A stretch of 64,000 nt of DNA from Lingula anatina (lineage: Eukaryota; Brachiopoda; Lingulata; Lingulida; Lingulidae). This document shows, piece after piece, positions 1 to 10,600 of the stretch. The notes under the pieces were generated by a model. That model worked only from the letters and a program-made list of their open reading frames with translations. It had not been told where the DNA came from and did no database searches. Within the stretch, counting starts at the first letter, position 1; the number at the start of each line of letters is the position of its first letter. The stretch covers positions 269,254-333,253 of the forward strand of contig NW_019774981.1 of NCBI RefSeq assembly GCF_001039355.2, read 5' to 3'. The position numbers and the translations under genes were made by a program.

Positions 1-956
1 CTGAAAAACATTCCCTAAAATGAGAAAAATATTGGAGCCTACTGTATTATAATGATTTTGTTTTTCTTGAACAGAATGTTTTCTAATGGCTAAGAGAAAT
101 GGCATGGTTTACAAGCTCTCAGGACTTTGTCTTATAATGATTACGTTCTCCCAAAAAAGTCAAACAAGGACAAGACTTGAAAAATGCCATTGGAACTGAG
201 CAAACTTGCACATGTTAACTTTTTGCTTTCACAATTAAAAGTTAATAATATCTTTTGTGCTTATGCAAAGCAATACAAATTTGCCGATTAAAGTGACTAC
301 TATACAAGTGTTGTTCTTTTTACTTTCACCCCAAAAAACAGTTCACAGACTAATGTACTGTTTGCATTTTGAAGTGCTTTCTTATTTGTTCTATTAGCAA
401 AACTTAAGTTGGTTACATCAGAGAGGAATAAAGTCTATGTTTACAAAACAACTCGATGTGCATACATTGTACATTTCCCAACACTAAATGAAATATAAAA
501 GAACCATTCTTGAACAATATTTTATGTACATTTAATTCACTCCATACATTATATCAGAGTACAACAATACATGTAAAATATTATCAAACCTCTGGCAGAG
601 AGTCACTCAAATCCCTGTCTGTCCTGTTCCTAATTCCTGTTCCACTAGCTGTCCTTTTCCAAACAGTTTTTCAGGTGCAGTTTTTGTGATGCAGGACTAA
701 AATAAATTCAAGCATCAGCTAACATTAACGCTCAACCTTAACATAACATAACCATATGTGGAAGGAGGCTTATAAATGGTGCATAAATCAGAAGGGATTG
801 TACTAGTACAGTATGTACCAGGTCCACAGTTCACTAGGCCAGTAACGGAAATTTAGAAACCCTTGTAGATCTGAAACTCTAATTATTGACCTTTTCTCAA
901 CAAGTTAACAATTTTGTCTTTTTTTTATAACATACTGCAGGCTGACTGATTTTTCA

Positions 957-991
<35 letters not shown>

Positions 992-1600
992 TTCTTGGTA
1001 ATTGTATTCCCTTTTAAAAAAGAATTCCAGGGATACTGTAGGATATTCTAAGTACTGTACAGCAAGAACCCTCAGCAAACTCTGTAAACTGGCTGGAGTG
1101 ATACTTCGGTTTTGTTTAAGATGTAACTCGGTACAAAAGTTGCAATCACAAAGTACAATAAATCTTACAAATTTTATAAAGTTGATAAAGTTCTACAACT
1201 TCAGTACATATCCAAATTTTACCAGTAGTACTGTACTAACCAGTTTAGCATCTCAAAACAATTATTTTGGTGAGCTTAAATTATATTAGGATGCTATGTG
1301 AACAACCTATGGTTAAAAATCTGTAAACATCTTCAGCATTAACTACCACAAAATATTAGGAGAAATTCAAAGGTACAAATTATTCAAACTTTAAGATGAT
1401 TATGCCATAGCTTCTTCCTCATAAAGATTTTGACTGGCCTCTCATAATATTCATCTTTACAGACAATGTGCCTCTAAAATACCACTTATTTGTGCGTATT
1501 ACTGTAACAACATGTAGAAGCCAAAAATCTTCACAAACAATTTACCTACAGTATTCTTCACAAAGACGGACAAAGTATCAGTCTCGATTATAGATCAGAG
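1..1600. other. Non-coding AT-rich stretch
   Basis: I see no coding exon here. Open frames are short, have low-complexity translations and match no family I recognise. The only landmark is a run of 32 adenines at 958-989, which could be a retroposon tail or a simple homopolymer. It may be flanking or 3' sequence of a gene outside the window. Confidence 0.5.
958..989. repeat. Poly(A) homopolymer
   Basis: An uninterrupted run of about 32 A residues. No clear element body or target duplication is visible beside it. Confidence 0.9.
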
Positions 1601-1616
1601 CTCAATCTGGCAGTCC

Positions 1617-1790
1617 TTATGGCAACTCAGCATCCCAGTTGTCATTAGCTGTATGATATCTGCATACAAATTACAGCACTTTACATAAGACTTGCTTTGA
1701 CTAGCAACAAAATATCAGTCTGCCCTGAAACCCAGTCCATGGCCTTTTCAATTACCTGGCATCCAAGTTGTCATCAGCCATCTTTGGTTG
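1617..1790 (-). other. Two possible small exons encoding a micro-ORF
   Basis: On the minus strand a good acceptor (ending ccctag) precedes a 35-base exon 1790-1756 that contains an ATG at 1781 and ends at a gtaatt donor. A second acceptor (tatgcag) opens 1659-1617. Joined, they read MADDNLDARYHTANDNWDAE plus two residues and a stop. A possible 5' non-coding exon ends at a strong gtaagt donor near 2668. The two halves resemble each other at DNA level (around GACAACTxGGATGC), so this could also be a degenerate tandem repeat. I recognise no family. Confidence 0.2.
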
Positions 1791-1799
1791 CTAGGGAGA

Positions 1800-3153
1800 T
1801 AAGGGGATAGGCTCTTTTCTGTCACTAATCACTGGATGTTTGAGATAATCACAATCTAAAAGAATCACGTTGGAATCAAGAGTGGATCAGCTCTTACTAT
1901 TAATATAGTTTGATATGCATGCATAAATATAAATTCAAAGAAAGTTTTTTTAATTCATAATTTAATAATCTCTCCAGCAAAATTTTTCTCTGAACATAGA
2001 AATAAAATGCATACAAATACAGGTTCAGCGGAATCCCTCTTTAAACTACTTTAATATATATGACATTGTAAAGCGGGCAGTTATAACCGTACAGTGTAAT
2101 CATATTCAGTGCAGTATTAAATTTTCTCTGATAAAGTAGCTGTATCTTTATTCATACCAAATCAATAGTTTTTCATCATTTTAAAAATGCCAAATATAAA
2201 CTAGTATTCAATAAAGCTACTGAAGAAAATTGCAGGGTGTTTGATGCCAGTGATGTTTTTTGGTAGAGAAATGCTGAGAACATTCAAGTACTAAATTGTG
2301 TTAGATGTGACAAACAGATCACATTCTCCAGATACTGACAGGGGGATATGTAGTAAACTAATTAAGAGAGTACAACAAAAAATAAGGGCAGATGCCAAAT
2401 CACAGTGTAACAGACCGATAGCTCGGGTTGATGTTTCTTTATTGTTATTATTCAAATATCTGCAAATATCTCCAAATATCTGCAAGATCAATATAAAAAA
2501 AATTAATTTTAAACAATTACATTAACAAAATTTACACTGACAAAAGACAGAACAAAGAAATAAAAATATAACAATGCCAAAAACACCATAAAAATAAATA
2601 TATAAATTTAGAAATGTATGAATTTAAACTATGGATTGGTCCTTTATTAAATATAGTTAAACTTACCTGCAAGATCACTGGAATACCTATTTCAGTTATT
2701 CAACCTGTATCTCTGTCCGACTTTCAGGTGGGAATCAAATTTTATGGGGCGCGGTCTTTCAACCCGTGACCTCCACGTACACATACGAACATACACGATA
2801 CACACCGAACACAATCACAGCTAACACAACAAACCTTACAACAGAATGCATGGTTGTGTTCATGCAGTGTCCACATCGTTGTGACGGACATACTCCTTTT
2901 CAGAGTTCTTTAACATGTAAACTTTTTTTTTTGCTTATTAATTAAAATTTATCTTAATTTATCTTATGTAAACATCACCTTTTGGCACTTAATTGTCTAG
3001 TTGTTGCCACAGTTTATTATGACAGCTACAAACAGCTATTTTTAGTGGTTATTTAAGTTAAAACTGTTCAATGAATGACAACACTGATATAGTGCCAAAG
3101 CATAATCAGATTTATTGCAGACCTTTTTTGTTCACATATTTATATCATATAAG

Positions 3154-3157
<4 letters not shown>
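1800..3157. other. Non-coding AT-rich stretch
   Basis: No supported exon. Near 2460-2485 a short motif (caaatatctgc) repeats three times. On the minus strand a cag/gtaagttt donor lies at about 2668, preceded by a stretch down from about 2900 with no long frame, so at most a 5' untranslated exon. Confidence 0.4.

Positions 3158-3192
<35 letters not shown>
3158..3192. repeat. (TA)n microsatellite
   Basis: About 17 uninterrupted TA dinucleotides. Confidence 0.95.
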
Positions 3193-3194
<2 letters not shown>

Positions 3195-3424
3195 CAGCAA
3201 AAGTTGGTAATTTCCTTCAAGAACAAGAAGTTTAGGAGGATGGGTTCTAGGGAATATTTGAGAATGGTCCACAGCCAAAGTTAGGGGATGTGGGACTCTG
3301 ATGAAACTAGACTAGACACTCTTCTTGTTCAAGTAGAAGGCTGGGTAGCTAAGGACTAGTATATCTGCCATGTCTTATAAAATTACATGTACAACCAACA
3401 TAATGGAGCTAATGCCATAACCGC

Positions 3425-3815
3425 AAAGATTTTAAAACTTAAAACTAGCTATAAGTAAGTGGAACTCATACAAACTGCAACTGTAGCTTAAAGGTTTACA
3501 ACTTTAAACTAGGAAATCAAACTCACACTGTCTGCATAAACATAATACAACTGTACCTTTAAGATTTTCCACTTAAAAGAAGTGAGTCAAACTCAAACTG
3601 TCTGTAAAAAATAACCACGACTACAGCTTTAAAGGTATACAACTTAAAACCAGTGAGTCAAACTCACAGTCTGCATATAATTGAGCTGCAAATGTAGCTT
3701 TTAAGATTTACAATCAAAACTATAGTGAGACAAACTCACAGTTTGCAAAAATGAAATTACACTCTAGCTTTAAATTTAGCTTTACAAATTAAAACTAGTG
3801 GGTCAAACTCACACC
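3425..3815. repeat. Degenerate ~75-bp tandem repeat with hairpin core
   Basis: About five diverged copies of a unit of roughly 75 bp run head to tail. The best conserved part reads like gtgagtcaaactcac, a six-base inverted repeat around a three-base loop. It is followed by cagtctgcat and an act(g/a)tagctttaa segment. It is AT-rich and non-coding in every frame. Confidence 0.75.
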
Positions 3816-4000
3816 GTACACATGAAAAAAAAATGATCAATTATCATATTAAAATGTATAATTATAATTTAAATCTAGTAATTCATTATTCAACAGACAA
3901 AAATACAGAGAAAGACTAGATCACCAGCCCATCTACACTGCATATAACCAGCAGTGTACAGTGAACCTATTACCTACATATCCTGCATCTCAAAATGCAA

Positions 4001-4101
4001 AAAAAAAAAATAATAATAATAATAAATAAATAAATAAATAAAATAAAAAAATAATAAAATAATAATAATAAATAAAATAATAATAAAAATAATAAATAAA
4101 G
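4001..4101. repeat. (AAT)/(AAAT) microsatellite tract
   Basis: About 100 bp of interrupted AAT and AAAT repeats after a poly(A) stretch. The tract runs directly into the short sequence (acaaggcagcaaa) also found at 7703-7740. Confidence 0.9.
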
Positions 4102-4654
4102 TAACAAGGCAGCAAATCTGTTAAATGTACGGACATAAAAACAAAATTATAGCGTATCTACTACACATAACATCAAAAATGTATTACCAAGAAAGTTCAA
4201 CCAAAATGGCCAAAATAAGACCATAAAGAATATTCAATCCAAGATACAAGGTTCCTTTTTCGTACCTGTAAACTGAAGGTTTAATCTGTCTACAGAGGTG
4301 TGGTTCAACATGGTTTCAAACAAAAATTGTCATGAAATCAGCTCTTGAAAAAAGGTCCAAAACCAAACTTCTAGCTTCTGCTTTAAGTGCTCAAACATGC
4401 AGAGACCAAGCAGGTCAATTACATATAATCATGAGCTATATAAATACTATCCAATCAGAGTTTGTGGCATGATGTCGCTCACTCACTTTTCCTATGAATG
4501 TTTTTATGTAAAGCACAGTGCTTATTTACAGAAACTATGATTGGCTTCCATGATCTGCAGTTATACAAGTGCCCTAAATGTTCAAAACAAAAGTTATATA
4601 TCAGACGTGAGTGTACATACTAGTACATATACCGTAATTTTCATTATCTCTGAT

Positions 4655-7600
4655 CTAAACAATATCCATGTTCAAGCGATGGGATTCTAAGATGGCCATA
4701 AAGTCTTGGCGAAGCTCAGGGTAAGAGCGGTATGTGCAAGGAAGCTCTATCAGAGGTCCACAGGTGTGGGCCTGTGGTGCCTTGGCCAAACCAACCATAC
4801 GGTTGAAGGAGATATCAATGTGGCACATGCAAATCAGATCTGACCCGGTGAAGTACCTCATAAATTTCTGGAGCATGGCATTATCCAGGCCTTTGATAAA
4901 CTGCTTGAGATATCCAAGGCATCAGATTTTTCTCTGTTTGCAGGTGTGCAGTTCAGAAGCTTAATAAACTTTCTTACATGCAGTTTGTGTTTTGCTTTCG
5001 TACATCAGTCGTAGTTTTTCCACATCAGGAAGGAGTATCTGCAACCATCCACATGCAGTTTCGGCCATTGCATCCATTGCATATTTTGGTTCCTGAATTA
5101 GTTTCTTGTGTGCAATTTGCAGAACTGTGTTGCACATGTCTTCTTTTGTGGGCATTCCTTTGCAATCCATACGGGTAAGCAAATCCAGCAAGTCATCTTG
5201 TTCATCTTCATCAAGGTCTTCCCCAGATAAAGCCTTGTCAACAATCTTGCGATCAGCCTCTGGGAGATACATGCTAAATGACTGCAGTAGCATATCTGAT
5301 GAAACACTGGTTTCTCCGAGGATGAAAGCCGAAGAAAAGGCCAGTGATAACTGCAATGGGTAGACACCACAGTCGATGTAGCCTTTCAAAAGGATCCTGC
5401 CCACTGCCTTCCACTCCTCTCGACCATATCTGGGGGAAAGCAACGGCACCTTCTCGTATTCACCACATGCTGACGTGGAGAAGAACTCGTTCCAAAATGC
5501 ACAGTATGCGTCTTTCTGTGCATCTCCTTGACCACCTGTTCCCCTCTCACCAATGAAGGTAACCTTTAACTTCGTACCTATGATGGTGTCCTCCATGAAC
5601 ATGGACAACATGTCTTGCTGTATGGAGGAACGGTGAAGGGCCAGATTGGTAGAATTTGTCTGTGATGCATCTGGTGTATGCTGAAAAGATGTTGTACCTG
5701 TAGGAAGAATCAAAAGGGATATTGTACAAGGTTTGACTGCAACAAATATACAGCGTTCATCACATGATAAACATATGGCTGTGCTCAGGGCTGCTCCAAT
5801 GGGGATGCAAACTTGGGCATCAGTGCTAGAAACACAGAGTAACAGGGTCACCGTGGTAAAGAAAAGGACAAAAATATAGCTTTAAAATACCCTCAAGGCA
5901 ATTCCGATCCAAAAATGAGATTTTCTATAGGGGCAATTTCAGACATGAAATAATGACAGGAGGATCTTAAATGTACAAGACCACTGGGTCATGCATGTTG
6001 GAATCATGAATGCCTCTATAAAACAGGGCTCGGTTTCATCAAGGCTGGATAGTGCTATCCTAAGCAGAAAACAAACAAAAGTGCAACAATCATGGATTCA
6101 TGGATGCACTTACACCATTCCACATTTTCATATACATGTACAAAACTGACACAAAACATTAAAACAGCTAGTAAATATGTTTTCCTTTGAAGTAGTTTGT
6201 TTTTCTTGAAACATGCATATAAACAGATATCTCCTCATATCATAAATGCTTTCCAATTATTTGTATTTGCTGTATTTTTGTTTTTCAGCACACTTCTTGT
6301 TTGAGTAAAAATGTTATGTACAATACAAAACAAATTTTTTTCATTCAACTTGCATCTTTCTGAAACTCCAGAACAGTTAAATCTAGATGTTATGCTTATA
6401 AACCACACTGCTGCACTTTTATTGCATTGGGTATGGTGTGCTACCACCTGTAAGAAAAAGTACAACCTGGAGAATAATTATTAATAATATGTAACAGTGT
6501 TACAAAAATGAAACCTTGAATTTACAGTATAAAACAGTAAACAATCACAAAGTGTTAACATATATCAAATCTTACCAAAAAGGCAGTAATTAAAGTTATA
6601 TTAATTAATGCCCAAATTGGCCAGATAATATCATAGCTTGGAGGACCTTAAATTTTTCTTTTTGAATTATGATTTTATAGACAAGAAAAAAAAATTGGGT
6701 TGTAATTGTTGCTGAATTATTTTATTGACATTATGGGTGTGTGTATGATATAATGAACAATCTACCTGCTAGTGGATGTGACAGTCCTATTGGTGAATGC
6801 ACGTACCCTGCCCTAGGGGAAGTGCCCTCAGCTTCCTTCCTAAACACTGGCGGGTTATCACCAAATATTATACACATTATCTGTATTAAACCAAGCAGGT
6901 CTGACTGTGGCTGAAATAAATTATTTTGCTCGAATAGAAAATTATGACTAATTAAGCTGAATCTTTATAAGTAAAATAAAACAATTTAGATTGAAACATC
7001 ATTATAAAAAGTCCATAGAATCACCAAAAATACTTAATTCTGACAAGTTTCGGTGGTCTTAGCACTGACATCAGTATTCCATTTTTCAGTTCATTATGAC
7101 TGAATCTACTGGAATAAAAAAATAGTTTCATACATGTCTCCACTCATGAAGATATGAAAGATACACTTTTCCATTGGTATCTACATGTTGCCCTGACATG
7201 ATCTGCATATTAGCTGTTGGCTTTACATACACCATTGGTGGGTTATGTGGATGGGTCTCCAACAGCCACAGACAAACTGGTATGTTAAAGGTAGTACCTA
7301 AATTGTGGAGAATTAGGACAGGTTTGCTATATGCAATTATGTTTAAAACTTGGAAAAAATGATCAAATGCAAACTATTTTTTTACTGGTACTGCTCTGTA
7401 CGGTACTATATGTATTTTAAATATTGGTTTTACTGGCATATATACATGTATTACATATAGTTTACAAACAACAACAGTGAATGTGAAATTAGCTGATTAG
7501 TAAAAATAAAATAAAATAACAATAAAAAACACTGAAGGGCATGGCAGGGGCAACTACAGTAGGAGATTTGAAGAATTCTATACTTTTTGTCTAAAGTGAC

Positions 7601-10600
7601 TAAAGTTCAATTTGACATGGAGTGTTACCAAAGAGTCAGTCAACCTATCTTAAATGTAAACCCATATTCAGACACAACTTCAGAAAATTAATTATTAATT
7701 ATAACAAGGCAGCAAAGCTGTCAAATGTACAGACAAAAACAGAAAATAAAGATGCAAAAAAGGTCATTATGTAGAAATACAGAAAATGTGCAGAGCCTTG
7801 AGCGGATGAGAGTTAAAAGTCACAAATGCAAGTGTTTGAGAAAAAATTGTAAAGGAAAACATAACAAAACTAGAAAACCACCGAGAGTGCAGACCTCTGC
7901 CAAGGCAGCAATTGTTGATTATTATTGATTATTGATTGATTATTGAGCCAGACAACCACTAAAAACTATTCATTGTCCTCTTTGGCCCAATTCTGACAGT
8001 TCCTGAAAATTTCAGCAAAATCGATCCATAACTTTTTTGAGTTATGTTGATGACAGACAAACAGGGGTGAAAATATAACCTCCTTGGCAGAGCCTGAGGT
8101 AAATATAATTCCAACGAAGCTGCTATTCAAACTTTTAATCTTCGATTACATTACCTGCATAATTATCACTGCTTCCTTATTATTAATCTAGCAGAGAGCT
8201 TTTGGGAGTTTACAAGGAAATATCAACAAGTGTGCTTTATGTAATCTCATTTAATGGCCTATCAATTAGGCAAATGACTTTATAACTCAGAACTTAGCTA
8301 AGTGATACCCGAGGGGTATTTACAGACTGACCCTCTCAAAGGTCTTTCAGGCCCATAACTTAAGTCACATCTTAAGAAAAGCACAAAACAATAATGCACA
8401 AAATAGGAGACTACCAATTCTGATGCAATAATACATTATGTTTTACTGCACAGTCAACATCAAATTTTAATTATGCACAACAGGTGCAGTAACACCGACG
8501 AAAGTAAAAGCATAAGGCTTCAGGGCCATCAAGTTCAAGAGTTCAAGTTTATACTTAGAAAGTGTCAGAATGAGAAAAATGAAAATTTCACACAAAATTG
8601 CATAAATTCAATAATAAATGATAACCCAATTGACCTGGCTTTCTAATTTGAACTGCATGCCAATCCTAAAAATCATACTTGTAAGTTAAAAATAATAATA
8701 AGTAACACAGTTTTCTTTTCATAATGTTTGCAGTAGCAGTGCAAAAAGATTGTTGTCAATTTTGATGTATCATTACATAATAAATTATAGAATAATTATC
8801 ACCAATTTTTGATTATTGACTATAAATAAATAGCATGGACATGTGGAAAATTTGATTACCATTCGGCTTCATGTCCATGGGAGCTCCGAGTCCCACAATG
8901 AATACGCCAAAAAGATAATGAATATTTCACTCAAATGTATAACTTCCAGAAAAAGAAGCCAATAAGACTGCTTTTCCAACTCATTCTGCATTTTAGTCCA
9001 GTGTTTCTTTTTTAAAGGTTTGACAGTCATAAGTAACACGGTTTTCCCATAATGGTCATCATGGCAGCAGCACCAAAAATTGTTTTCTTCTAATTTGATG
9101 CAACATTACATAATGCTTAACAGCATAATGACCATCAATTTTTAATAATAGAATATTAGTAACATGGACATTCAGAAAACATGACAAGCAAAGGTCATGG
9201 AACTTCAAGTCACACCTTGAAAATGCCAATAAGTGAAAAATTACATTTTCACAAAAAACTGTTTAACTGCCAGAAAAAATTACCAAACAGACTGCATTGC
9301 CTACTGAAGCTGTATTTTAGCCCCATGTTTCTTTCCTGTAAGTTTGAGAACAGTAAGTGACATGGTTTTTCTTAAATGGTCATCATGGGAGCAGTGCCCA
9401 AAATAGGGATTTCTTCAAATTTTGATGCAATATTACATAATGTTTAACAGCATAATGACCATCAATTTTTAATAATAGAATATTAGTAACATGAACATTC
9501 AGAAAACGTGACTAGCAAAGGTCTGCAGGCTCATGGAACTTCAAAGTCACACCTTGAAAATGCCAATATGTGAAAAATTAAATTTTCACAAAAAAATGTT
9601 TAACTGCCAGAAAAAATTACCAAACAGACTGCATTGCCTACTGAAGCTGTATTTTAGACCCATGTTTCTTTCCTGTAAGTTTGAAAACAGTAAGTGACAT
9701 GGTTTTTCTTAAATGGTCATCATGGGAGCACTGCCCAAAATAAGGGTTTCTGCAAATTTTGATGCAATATTACATAATTATCTTTATCAGTTTTGTAAGT
9801 TTCAAGCCAAAAAGTAAAATGGTTTTTCACTTATCATGTTATCGGTGCTGCATATATGCTGAAAAAAGGGAAAAAACAGCATAACTTCCCTACAAGTCAC
9901 CCGATCATGCTGATTTTCGAACTTGACGTGCGTATTATGAATATTCATCAATTCTGTAAGTTTCAAGCTGAAATAAAAAACACTTTTCCAATTATCGTGT
10001 TATCGGTAAAAGTGCATGGCGACCGCGAGGACGGCGACAACAGACGCAGGTGATGGCTATATGTACAGACACATCTGTGTCTGTACATAATAAAATTGAG
10101 TACTACATGTACGTGCAGAAGCATGTTCAGTAACTATTTGGAGCTGAATCTACATGCATAACAATATTACCTCTATATGTAACTGGTATGGTTCCTTCAA
10201 GACAAAGCAGCTCTTTTCTGTTTCCATCATTAAAGACTACAAAAAGATAAATGAAAATTTGTAGCATGGACAAACACAATATATACTCCCTCTCCAAAAC
10301 TGGTTAATACATGAAGTCAACACTTAAAGTTCATCTTACAAAAACTCATATATCAGTCTCAAAAATCCTCACCAAAGCTGTCAACATTAGGTTTCAAATC
10401 CTTGAAATGTGATAATGCTTGCAAAATGTCCCTTTTTGCTAGGTGTTGATATTGGTACTAGAACAAAAAGTATATGGCATCATAATATATAATATTATAT
10501 GCACCTACATGTATAAGTATCTGACACATTTCAATTTAACAATTACAGTACAGTCATACATGTACATGTACTATCATATACAACAAAAAACCACGCTGGG

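Noticed and set aside
5701-5851. In-frame upstream extension of the HECT exon with its own ATG
   Set aside because: The translation is unlike HECT proteins and the acceptor at 5698 with a matching phase from exon 5 explains the boundary better. A HECT-only start cannot be fully excluded.
9856-10053. 65-codon frame in the dispersed repeat
   Set aside because: Its inverted relative at 59.7 kb does not keep the frame, so it is repeat sequence.
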